From the NCBI GenBank assembly GCA_025506515.1, contig CM046442.1, forward strand, positions 61,389,340 to 61,453,339: DNA of 64,000 nt, written 5' to 3'. The translations under genes and the position numbers were made by a program. The DNA comes from Flaveria trinervia. Lineage: Eukaryota > Streptophyta > Magnoliopsida > Asterales > Asteraceae. How positions within the stretch are numbered: position 1 is the stretch's first letter; the number at the start of each line of letters is the position of its first letter. Below are positions 46,196 through 56,628 of the stretch, one piece after another. The notes under the pieces were generated by a model. It had not been told where the DNA came from and made no database searches. It saw only the letters and a list, made by a program, of their open reading frames with translations.

Positions 46196-47100
46196 GCTGA
46201 TCCTATGAGACAACCTTCATAATTCAACAATAGTACAAGATGAAAGTGCCTCCAACCATAATGAACTGAATGTCTCAAATCTTGAAGTAACTATTGTTGG
46301 TGACACCATTCCAACCACCAGAATACATAAGAATCATGTAGTTGAAACCATTATTGGTGATCTTAATGAGAGGGTGACAAAAAGCAAGTCTGGTATTGAA
46401 AACATCTATTTGTTCTCATGCCTCCTCTGTCAAACAGTACCAAAAATATCAAAGAGGCTCTTCAAGACAATAGCTGGATTGAAGCAATGCAGGTACAATT
46501 GCTCCAATTCAAGAAGCAAGAAGTATGGCAACTGGTAGATCTTCCCAAAGGACAATATCCTATCGGTACTAGATGGCTGTACAGAAACAAGACTGATGAT
46601 AGGGGATCGTCATCAGAAACAAAGCAATATTAGTGGCGCAGGGATACACACAGGAAGAAGGAATCAACTATGACAAGGTGTTTGCACCTGTTGCCAGATT
46701 AGAAGCAATCAGAATCTTTCTAGCATATTCTGCATCCATGAAATTCACTGTTTATCAAATGGATGTAAAGTGTGCCTTTTTGTATGGAAAGATTGCTGAA
46801 GATGTCTATGTGAGTCTACCATCTGGATTTGAAGATCCATATTTCCCTGACAGAATCTATAAGCTTGACAAAGCTCTGTATGGTCTTCACCAAGCTCCAA
46901 GCAAGTGGTATGAGACTCTGTTAACTTTTCCCCTTGAACATGGATACGAAAGAGGAAAGAGTGATCAGACTCTCTTCAAAAGAAGAAGAGGAAAAGACAT
47001 GTTGTTAGTCCAGATTTATGTGGATGACATGATTTTGGCTCAACAAACAAGCAACTCTGTAAAGAATTTGAAGACCTTATGCATTCAAAATTCCAAATGA
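46196..47100 (+). pseudogene. Reverse transcriptase of copia E (two frames)
   Basis: 46418-46633 gives IKEALQDNSWIEAMQVQLLQ, the RT entry. 46633-47100 gives AQGYTQEEGINYDKVFAPVA, FTVYQMDVKCAFLYGKIAED, YKLDKALYGLHQAPSKWYET and YVDD (47017-47028). A one-base shift near 46630 separates them and another ends the frame at 47100. 46196-46417 is degenerate linker. Confidence 0.9.
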
Positions 47101-47956
47101 GTGCTATGGGGGAACTCACTTTCTTTCTAGGGGTTCAAGTCGAACAGACAGCAGATGGAGTCTTCATCAATCAATCAAATACATGAAAACTATGGTGAAG
47201 AAATTCCACTTTGCTCACTATCAGTCTATGAGAACTCCTGTGGATACTAAAGTAAAGATTGGACCTGACCCTGAAGGCAAATCAGTGGATCAGACTCACT
47301 ATCGATCTATGATCAGTTCACTTATGTATCTAAGAGCCAATTGGCCTGACATTATGTTTGGTGTTTGTGTGTGTGCCAAATATCAAGTTGATCCAATAGA
47401 ATCACATGTGAATGCAGTCAAGAGGATATATATATATCTGAAGGGCAAACTAGCTCTTGGATTATGGTATCCAAAGGAAGGAGACTTCAATCTCTATGCC
47501 TTCACAGACAGTGATTATGGAGGATGCAACTTCAACACAAAATCCACCCTTGGCGGTTGTCAATTTCTTGGTCCCAAACTGGTCTCTTGACAATCCAATA
47601 AGCAGACAAACGTGTCTGTATCAATAGCAAAAGCTGAGTATATTGTAGTAGCAGCCTGTTGCCCTTAAGTACTCTTGATTAAAAACTAGATGCTTGATTA
47701 TGGTTATAACTTCTTGCACACACCAATTCACATTGACAATACTATAGCTGTTTTCATAACTAATAATCCAGTTCAACACTTAAAAACAAAACATACTGAA
47801 ATTAGATATCACTTTTTGAGAGATTGTACTGAAAAAGTGTTAATCAAATTGATTCAAATACCCACTTAAAATCAATTAGCTAATTTGTTTACTAAGGCAT
47901 TTGAACCTGGTAGGTTTGAATTCCTGGTTCAGTCAATTGGCATGATTAACCTTTAG
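47101..47956 (+). pseudogene. RNase H of copia E (broken)
   Basis: The frame 47183-47590 reads QTHYRSMISSLMYLRANWPD and FTDSDYGGCNFNTKSTLGGC. It then continues past a TGA at 47588 with AKAEYIVVAACC, HIDNTIAVFITNNPVQHLKT and LANLFTKAFEPGRFEF to a stop at 47954. Internal stops at several positions. It ends the pol gene. Confidence 0.9.
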
Positions 47957-49320
47957 AAAAAAAATAATTCAAAACATCAAAAACAAGTCAAAAAACAAGA
48001 AAAACACAAAAAGGAATCAATTTTATGGAGAATAGAATATCATATGGGAAATAATATAATTACAGTCGTTATATCATTCACTATGCTTAATTTCAAAAAT
48101 TGCAAGACTGCCATGACCTACCAGATATGTTAATAGGCTGAACTTGGAAGAGAAGTTACATGCAATGATGAATTAAAAATCTTATTCAACAGTGAAACAC
48201 TCATCACAAAGTACAGGTATGTATTGGCTTATCTGAGTGCATGTGTGTGTGGTAACCTAAACACACCAGGAAATGATGCTTTATGAATCCTTTCACCCAC
48301 ATCAAGTTTCATTTTTGTTTTGATGAGCAAAGACCTGATGAAACAATCACATAGTGCAGATGTAATGATCCAAAAGATTCCCAATGAGGAACACATCCAA
48401 ATTGGATGAATCTACAAAAGCAATACATTCCAAGTGAATGAACAAAAGAATCCTATCATGGATCACCTTCCAAAGTGAAGTGAAAACAATCCCAATATGG
48501 ATCATCATGAAAAGGATCAAAGTAAAAGAATCCCATTAAGGATCAGTGAAAATGAGTTCTCATAATTTAAGTAACCTGGTAAGGAAAGTTGTGAAAAAGT
48601 TCTACCATGCATTGTATAAGGATGGTTTATCATTCCATGCTTGTGTGTAAAGTACATATTCAATAATTAAATCAACAAAAAAACATGATAAATATCATTT
48701 GCATCAAAATATCAACCTGGTATGAGTTTAAAAGGACAAACATACCTTCAATCATCAAGTTCATAAACATGTCCATTTTATCATAAAGGATGCACATGTG
48801 TAATGTAAGATTGATATGATCCCAACAAAAGATATAATTCTCTTCATTATCAATAATCAATGTATATATTGTCAAAAAGTTTTTAAATCTTGAAAGTTCT
48901 TATCCAGATGTGGATATAAACATTAGGGGGAGTAATTTAAAATTTTTGATTAAATCTTTATAGATTGTTACTATCTTAAATTACTTTCTTAAAAATATTA
49001 AAAACAAAAGAAAAAGAAAATGCATGTATTGTCGTAGAAGTTATACCATAGTAACTCAGCCTATGTAGATTCTTGGAACCATAAAAAGTCCAAGATCAGT
49101 CAAGCAATGGGAAACTTGTATCACTTCTGATGTATAAGTCAATCCAAGCAAGAATTCACAACTTCAACAGCCAACAACTTCATAAGAAAAATCAATCAAT
49201 GACATCTCTTCATAACATGAAAAATCAAAATAGTCACATTAACTTATGATTAAGTTCAAAAGTTAATGCAGGTGAAGGTAACCCATGCTTATAACCAATG
49301 TGGGTAGCTTTTTATTTCCA
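47957..49320 (+). other. Spacer of copia E, first part
   Basis: AT-rich and without convincing frames. Around 48350-48560 there is a loose series of AAAGAATCCCA...GGATCA units (for example AAAGATTCCCAATGAGGA, CAATCCCAATATGGATCA, AAGAATCCCATTAAGGATCA). Otherwise nothing recognised. Confidence 0.6.
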
Positions 49321-49324
49321 AGTA

Positions 49325-50115
49325 AAACTAATGCGGACAATGATTGTACTCTACCGTATTAATGTGCTACAAATATACATGAAATTTGGTGTTAAAACCT
49401 ATGCGGAACAAAAATTGTTCTACCGCATTTGTCAATGCGGATAAAATAATTTTCAAGTGTTCAACTGCATTTGTCAATGCGGATAAACTTTTAAGTGTCC
49501 AACTTCAATTGTCAAATACGAATGAAATCTACACTTCCGCATTTGTTTCACTCATTCACATTTGTGGATACATATCTTCAATGTTCATGTATTTTTAAGA
49601 AGAAATAATTAAGTGATTAATCTCCTGTCAATGAATGATGATCAAGTAAATATGGATTTTATTCTACCGCATTTGCTACAGTGAGCAAATGCTGACAAAG
49701 TCAGATCTTCCGCATTTGCAGCAGTGAGCAAATGCTGACAGTTAGATCTTCCGCATTTGCTACAGTGAGCAAATACTGACAAATTGTATTCAACCGCATT
49801 TGCTACAATGAGTAATGCTGAATAAGTATGTCAACCGCATTAGTTCTTCCGCATTTGCAATAGTGCACAAATGCGGATAAAAGAAAACAGAAGTAACAAA
49901 ACTTCCACATTTACTACAGTATGTAAATACGGATGCCCAAAATCACAAGCTAACTCTTCCGCATTTGCAACAGTAAACAAATGCGGATAGCAAAGTTACT
50001 GAATTTTCTCTTCCGCATTTACTACAGTAAACAAATGCGGATGACCCAAAGACTTAAAATTTACTCTTCCGCATTTGCTACAGTGTCTTAAAAATGTGAC
50101 CGCATTGGTCCGAAA
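49325..50115 (+). repeat. CCGCATTTG/CAAATGCGG hairpin array in the spacer of copia E
   Basis: About a dozen units of the form TTCCGCATTTGCTACAGT followed by GAGCAAATGCGGAT. Each unit can pair with itself (stem CCGCATTTG/CAAATGCGG, 8-10 bp, loop about 9 nt), for example at 49954-49988 and 50009-50042. Unit spacing is irregular, 40-60 bases. Less conserved copies flank it on the left from about 49330. Confidence 0.88.
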
Positions 50116-50771
50116 CTTGTAAAATTTTGTAAAAGCCATTATTTGACTATTTAAAGGAATTTCAAAGAGTCATTTAATACTTTTCAAATCTGAGATATTA
50201 AATAGTGAGACAAGCGCAAAAACACAGTAAACCTTCTTTGGTCATTTTCATCATCAACAACCAAAGAATTAAGTGTGTTCAAATCAACCTCTTATTATAC
50301 TCGATTCCAAACAACAGTAGGATTATAGAAAGGTGAAATTTCCATAAATTTTTCATGACTTAACTTTCAGACTGTTGACCCAAAAGTGAATAAAGAACAA
50401 AATGATAATGAAGAACACACAAAATCCAACTTATTCAAAGATATGTTATACATTTTTGACATCAATGAACATGCAAACTAAGAGAAATTTTAACCATCAT
50501 GAAAAACCTTCATATTTGTGTTCATCACAAGAATAGAGTCTGATGAAAAACGAAAATGTGCAACTAATCAATGAAGTAACATCTAATAAATAGTTTATCT
50601 AAACTTGAAAAACAAAGAAAATGTGATTGTTTTACAACAAATTCACTATTTGATGTGACCATAATGAAACAGTGACTTCAAACGTTCATCTTTGACCACT
50701 AAAGTCAAACTGATCAATTATGCACATGCTTTCTCATCAAAACTAACACATATGTCTCTTATGCAGATTAA
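50116..50771 (+). other. Spacer of copia E, last part
   Basis: No repeat array and no frame of note; AT-rich leader-like sequence before the ORF3 start. Confidence 0.5.
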
Positions 50772-53700
50772 ATGGAAAATCTTTCATGGAGCAAGCTCCA
50801 TAATGTCAGCGGTTATTTAAACCCTTATGTGCCAGAAGTTGATGGACTCAGAGATATTATCATATTCGTCTTTACAACAAGGGTAGCTTATGCTATCACT
50901 GTTAGACCCACCACCTATGAGAACCTTATAAGGTCTTTCTAGAATTCAGTTAAAGTGATTGAAGCAGATGGTGTTAGAACTTTATCTGGAAGAATTGATA
51001 ATGATCATACTCTGAGCATCACTAAAGATTCTGTAAGAAGATGTTTGCATTTTGGTGATGATGCTGATGCACCACTAGAGCTGGATGAGGATGACATAAC
51101 CACCTTCTTGCTGAGATTGGGTAGGAAGGGGAATTTGAAGCTAAACAAATTGTAAAAGGATTAGTTGAGTTGCACTGGAGATTTCTAATCCACCTCTTTC
51201 AGCACTGCTTATCCAAGAGAAAAACAGGGTGGAATGATATTCCAATCACCACTTCATGAGCAATTTGTGCTCTTTGCACAAATAGACCATTCAACATGAC
51301 TGCCTATGTATTTAATGGTCTGGTTTCAAACATACAAGAGGGGAGAAGATACAAGTTCTTGATGTATCCAAGATGCATTCAGTGTCTGATAAATGAATCA
51401 TTCCTAAATCTTGCTACTGAGGGATGAGTGCTTGATATTCCTCATTATGATGCAAAATCATACAAGTACATTAAGAAGAGGGATCCCAGAAACTTTTTAC
51501 AGTGGAGCTCACTCACCTCTTATTCCTTGAATGCTTCAATAGATCAATCCAGAAGAACAAGGAGAAGAACAAGATGCTCAAGATCACAATGATGAACAAG
51601 TTGCTGGTGCTGATAGGCAAAGGTCAGTATCACCCCATGATGGTGCGGGGGGTGATTCTCATACTGAACCTGAAATTCATGACTATGCATCTCCATTTGT
51701 ACCTTTACCACAAACAACTCCACAACCATCTCCACAACCATCTCCACAACCATCTCCACAACCATCTCCATAACCATCTCCACAATCATCTCCATAACCA
51801 TCTCCACAACCATCATCACCACCATCACCAATATCACCACCTCATCACTCACTAATATCACCATCTCATCACTCCAAATGTCACCACCTCAACCACTGCC
51901 TACCTATGATATTCCATCTGAGTTTGGAGACTCAACAAGCATATCTAAAGCTTCCAAATCATCTTTGCATGAGGAGGATCATCATGCTCAAATGCCTATA
52001 AGGAGAGTCACTTCTAAGACTGCTACCTTAGAGGGTTTTGCTGAATCTAATATGAATAGACCAGATGAAAAAGATGAGTTAATCTCTGAGCTCCAACAAA
52101 AAATTGAAAGAATGGAATGAATACTGAATAGGAGGGCTAGACTAATCGATGATAGGGTTCTAGAGCTTGATGAAAAGGAGCAGGAGTTAAAAGAGCTTAA
52201 AGAAAATATGAAGCTGAAAAGAAGGAGAAAAAGAAAGAAATTGAAAACTTAAAAGTTGCACTTAACCATTCTAGAGAAGAAGTAAGTGGCCATGCTGATA
52301 CACTTGCCATTCAAACTATAGCTATGGAAGAGCAAGAAGATATGATTGAAGAACAAGCAGAGATCATCTCTAAAGTCAAATTGATAGCCAAAACAAAAGA
52401 ATCTCTAAACTTGAGATGCTAATTGAAATACAAAGATGTGCTGATGCTGAAGAAAATAAAAAGAATGAAGAAAGAATGATGACTAATGAGAAACAATCAT
52501 CTACTAAAAAAGTTGAAAAAGAAGAAGATGCTGGCAAAGCAAAGAATGAAGAATCAAGTCTAGATATTGTGGTTTATTCTGGACAATTAGAGGCTACTCA
52601 AACTGAGAAAGCTGAATTTGAAGAATTAATCAGTGCTTTGGATAGCTTTACTTCTGAAGAATTCATTATAGATGAAGATTTTGGGATATTGTTGCAGACC
52701 AGAGGACCAGCACTGAACCCATTGTGGTCATTCCTCAATCTCCAGTTCCATTGGAGAAAGAGTTAAGCATGCAAATGGTACCTGCTGTGTCGTGATCAGA
52801 AGAACAAAAAGATATGATTAAAAAATTTTATGAAAAGAAAAAGAAAGAGAAGAAAAAGAGGATGATCATTAAGAAAAAGTACAAAAAGAGGCTCAAAAAT
52901 TGCCTGAGGAGATGAAAAAGGCTGAATCCTCTTCTGGTCCTCCACTTTAAACTTATACCAAAAATAGGAAATACTTATCTGAGAAAACTAAAGGAAAAAG
53001 ATGCATGAAAGAAGAAGAACTAGCAAAGAAAACCAAACCAGATGATCCTAGAAGTCTTGCTGGAATAGCAGAATTCCTGGAAGAACATGAAAAAGCTGAG
53101 GCACAATTGAAGAAACCAGTTGTATTAATTGATCTTGAAGAAGGAGATATTGAGGGAGGATATAATGCTGATGTGCCTGTAGATGTTGATAGCCCTGTGG
53201 TAAAAGAAAGATGTGTGGATGAAATGGTGTTAAAGGCTCAAACTGATGACCTGATGATAAAAGCAATGTTTTGATCAATCACGGGTATGATCTAGATTAA
53301 GTCTTTAGTATGACATATGAAGGCATGAAAGCAGAAGAAGAAAAGGTCAATAAACTGCTAGATCCGAACTTTGAACTAAGTATGAAAGATCATTTTCTAG
53401 AAAGGTTCCTGTGTCTAAACTATCATCTATGAAGAAATCAACCTCAACTCCTGAACCACTATTTCCTGGTCCTTATAGCATGTCAGATAAGGAAATGAAG
53501 GATTATCTTTCAAGCCAAGGCTTCATAAGAAGGAAGCTTGGGAATATGAAAACAATCTCATTAAGGGCTGAAACTCTCCAAATGATTAATGAAAAGAAAG
53601 ATAGGCTGGAGCAGATAGAAAAAGAAATCATAAACAAGAATCCAAGATCTAGAGTAATAGCTCAAGACATGCTGCTAAACCAAAAAGATCAAGAATTGTT

Positions 53701-54290
53701 GGCTCCTGTACTTCATAAATACCCTGAATGGTTTGCAGAACCCTCTCAACTAAAACTACAAGAAGGGTTAACCACTGCTGAGTTAATAGAGGGGTGTCTA
53801 TTCCCAAAGGCAAAGTTGATCAGAAAATAACTGCATGGTAGTATGACAGTACGTGGAACATGTTTATGGTTAAAAGGATCTCCGAGCTAGTCCAATTCTT
53901 TACAGAGTACTTTGCACTTGTAAATGCCCTGGAGATCGATGACTTAAAAGAACTAGCTCAACTGGAACTAATCAATCACTCAGCTATGTTCAGGGGATAT
54001 GAATTTGAATACATACTCAAAATGTTCTAAAGGACTGAAAATTTCAAATCGTTAAAGGCAATATGCATGAGGAAAGATAAATCATTTATTAATCCCCTTG
54101 AGAAGAAGAAGACAGTACAAGCTGAAGAAGTTGTGTTTCTAGAGTTAAAAGTGAAACCAACAGAATCTTTAAAAGAGAAAAATGGTGTCTGGTACTTATT
54201 CCTCTACACCCATCTCAAATGTGTACTATGATGAAAAAACTTATGAGATGGTGATTGAAAGAAAGTGGGGAGGAAAGGAGGGTGCTTAAA
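50772..54290 (+). pseudogene. Post-pol ORF3 of copia E (broken)
   Basis: Starts at 50772 (MENLSWSKLHNVSGYLNPYV). A stop near 50940 is followed by 50955-51155 (TLSITKDSVRRCLHFGDDAD). Near 51290-51410 the text MTAYVFNGLVSNIQEGRRYK and FLMYPRCIQCLI matches the MFPRYVQ and LYPRFIM zones of D and C. Then a low-complexity part (PSPQ repeats, 51707-51830), charged coiled-coil-like pieces (51878-52766, 53005-53274) and 53411-53830 (MSDKEMKDYLSSQGFIRRKL). The end is cut by gypsy G2. Function unknown. Confidence 0.78.
51707..51830 (+). repeat. 12-bp minisatellite in ORF3 of copia E
   Basis: About nine units of CCATCTCCACAA with a few point changes. In the frame that continues ORF3 it reads Pro-Ser-Pro-Gln repeats, with two units carrying a TAA stop. 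The frames 51502-51855 and 51544-51864 read the same repeat out of frame. Confidence 0.9.
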
Positions 54291-55374
54291 TAAGACTAAT
54301 TAGTGGATATGAGGTAAGATTACTTGATGAATCCTAGAGAAGTCTTGAATGAATCTTCTGCAATATCCTGCCAAACCCAAGAAGCTACAATTCTCGGATG
54401 CCATTTTTGGTGACTTCCATTGCATTACCGCTTCCACCTTTGCTGGATCCACCATAATCCCCTCGGGATTCACCACATGACCCAATAATTGAACCTCGCG
54501 CAAGCAGAATTCGCACTTGGAGAATTTAGCATACAACTTCACCCTTCTCAGCGTCTCCAACACCTCTCGAATGTGACTGGGATGCTCATCCTCACTCTTG
54601 GAATAAATCAAGAGATCATCAATAAACAGAATCGCTGATTAATCTAACATTGGCCAACACACTCGATTCATCACATCCATAAAATCAGCTGGCATGTTGG
54701 TCAAACCAAAACGAGAAACTTGTAGTGTCCATAACGTGTGCGAGAAGCTGTTTTAGGAATTCATGTCTCCTTATCCTTCATCTCATGGTAGACAGATTGA
54801 AGATCTATCCTCGAGAACTATCTGGCACCTTGGAGCTGATCGAACATGTCATCGATCCTCGGCAATGGATACCGATTCTTGACCGTCAACTTGTTCAGCT
54901 CTCGGTAGTCAACACACATCCTCATGCTACCGTCTTTCTTTTCACAAACAAGACCGAAGCACCCCAAGGAGAGATGCTCGGCCAATTGAACCCCCTTACC
55001 AAGCAACTCTTGTAATTGCTCCATCAACTCCTTCATCTCAGTCGGAGCCAACCAATACGGTGTCTTAGCAACAAGTTGGGCACTTGGTATCAAGTCAATC
55101 TGGATCTCGATCTCGCGGTCAGGTGGCACTCCGGGTATGTCTTCGAGAAACACATCTGGAATGTCACACACTACCGGTACATCGAAATCACATGCAGTTT
55201 CCCGCCACCGCCATCGAAATCACTTTCGGAATCGTAGTGACTCGATCACCATAAACAGTCACCGTACTCCCGTCAAGCGCTGTCAATCGAATCATCTTCT
55301 TGCGAGACACAATGTTCGCCTCGTAGTCCACCAACCAATCCATTCCTAGGGCTGCATCGAAGCCGCCTAAGGTC
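54291..55374 (-). pseudogene. Reverse transcriptase of gypsy G2 (truncated)
   Basis: 54818-55171 reads IPDVFLEDIPGVPPDREIE, then SMRMCVDYRELNKLTVKNRY and PLPRIDDMFDQLQGA. FIDDLLIYSK is at about 54600-54635, then 54300-54611 LRRVKLYAKFSKCEFCLREV, LLGHVVNPEGI and FLGLAGYCRRFIQDFSRI up to the cut. Frame breaks near 54800 and 54640. RNase H and integrase of this copy are missing. Confidence 0.9.
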
Positions 55375-55700
55375 ATCACGAACGGTGTAACAACAATTTA
55401 TGACCTTCTAATTCTATATCACACCCTTCTATCTGCTCAGAAATCCAGGTAGCCCCTCCTATGGCAGTTTCTACATCGAAGGGCTCATCAATACTTCTAC
55501 TCCTAATGGGCAACTTAGCACAAAAGGCAGTAGAAATAAAACTTTTACTAGCTCCGGAATCAAACAACACAAAAGCAAAAGTTTGGTTACTCTGATACAT
55601 ACTGACATGATATCGAGGTCCATCCTAGCCTCCTCCTTTGTCATAGTGAATGCTCTGGCACTCACCATCTGCCCTTCTCCTCTAGTATATTCACTCTCAA
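55375..55700 (-). pseudogene. Protease of gypsy G2
   Basis: 55376-55600 reads FAFVLFDSGASKSFISTAFC with the catalytic DSG; 55188-55379 continues with FDAALGMDWLVDYEANIVSR, the C-terminal conserved segment of gypsy proteases. They are separated by a shift near 55376. Confidence 0.87.
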
Positions 55701-56276
55701 ACCTCTAGCGCTAGGCTTCTTGCAATCCCTGCTCATGTGGCCTTCCTCACCACAAGAATAACACCTCCTCACACTGTAGTTCTTCGCCACATGACCGGTT
55801 CTTCCACAAAGGAAACAGACATTGGTTCCCGACCTACATTACTCGGGGCGTTTATGTACACACTTGACACACCTTATCGTCCCTGCACCGGATGTGACCA
55901 CACACCGGTCATCCACCCGTGCCCTTTTGTTATTCGTCGGGGCACCACCCCGACCAAACCTTTTCCCATTCCAATTCCGGTCGTTGCTACCTTTCTTGTT
56001 CACCTCAATCATGGTCGTCTCCTTCACCGCCCTAATTACCTCAGTCACCATAGATGGCAGAATCGCCTGCATGACCTGTTGAACTCCCTCGAAAATAGCC
56101 TCTTTCAATGTGGTCCTCAGACTAGCACTATCATCACCGCCTTCTGGGTGATGGATCTCAGGCACTTAGACTGCCGTTTCACCAGCCCTAGCCATACTTC
56201 TCGTGACACGCGGTCCGACACCACGTCCACCTCAACCTTCACCTGACGAAACCTTCAGAGATCTACCACCAGCCAT
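55701..56276 (-). pseudogene. gag: gag of gypsy G2 lacking its core
   Basis: Starts at 56276 (MAGGRSLKVSSGEGRGGRGV), a stop near 56166, then 55839-56165 (LKEAIFEGVQQVMQAILPSM, FGRGGAPTNNKRARVDDR), then two CCHC-type knuckles in another frame (CFLCGRTGHVAKN with its last Cys changed, and CYSCGEEGHMSRDC). Total under 200 residues. The usual gag core with the WWD/WEQLK-type segment, present in G1, is absent between the N-terminus and the basic region. A deletion is the likely reason. Confidence 0.82.
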
Positions 56277-56610
56277 CCTCAACACACACTAAAAGATTCA
56301 AATACCAACACAGTCATTCAAGGGAACAACTCAGTTTATGTTAAGTATTGTAAGTCGCTAATTACAGTGGACAATTATGATTAGCCACTTACTTTACTCT
56401 TCATACCCCAAGCATTTCCTATCCTGACAACATTAGTATCTAAATCTTCAAGCAACACATAAACCACATAATATGCACACGTAATACTGGTTAACATTAA
56501 GAAAATACCTGATGGCACGCAGCTACTCGGACTAGCATCCCTTCCCTTTCCGTCCCATTTTCACTTTAAGTTATTGTTTATTTTGAAAATTTACCCACTT
56601 CACTTAAACT

Positions 56611-56625
56611 TTGGCTCTGATACCA
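56611..56625 (-). promoter_or_regulatory. Primer binding site of gypsy G2
   Basis: ttggctctgatacca (plus), TGGTATCAGAGCCAA (minus), next to the LTR edge at 56629. 56277-56610 is a short non-coding leader. Confidence 0.92.
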
Positions 56626-56628
56626 ACT

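Larger units (their letters stand above)
43014..54290 (+). mobile_element. Ty1/copia element E (both ends missing)
   Basis: gag C-terminal half, protease, integrase, RT, RNase H, spacer and ORF3 in order on the plus strand, the same layout as C and D but clearly diverged in sequence. The left end abuts the 3' LTR of D inside gag; the right end abuts gypsy G2 RT. No LTR of E lies in the window. All frames are interrupted. Confidence 0.88.

Noticed and set aside
49325..50115. Possible CRISPR-like array
   Set aside because: Units are inverted pairs with irregular spacing inside a plant retrotransposon; no constant repeat-spacer form and no cas genes.
51502..51864. Leu/His- and Val/Met-repeat frames on both strands
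   Set aside because: Out-of-frame or antisense readings of the 12-bp CCATCTCCACAA repeat in ORF3 of copia E.
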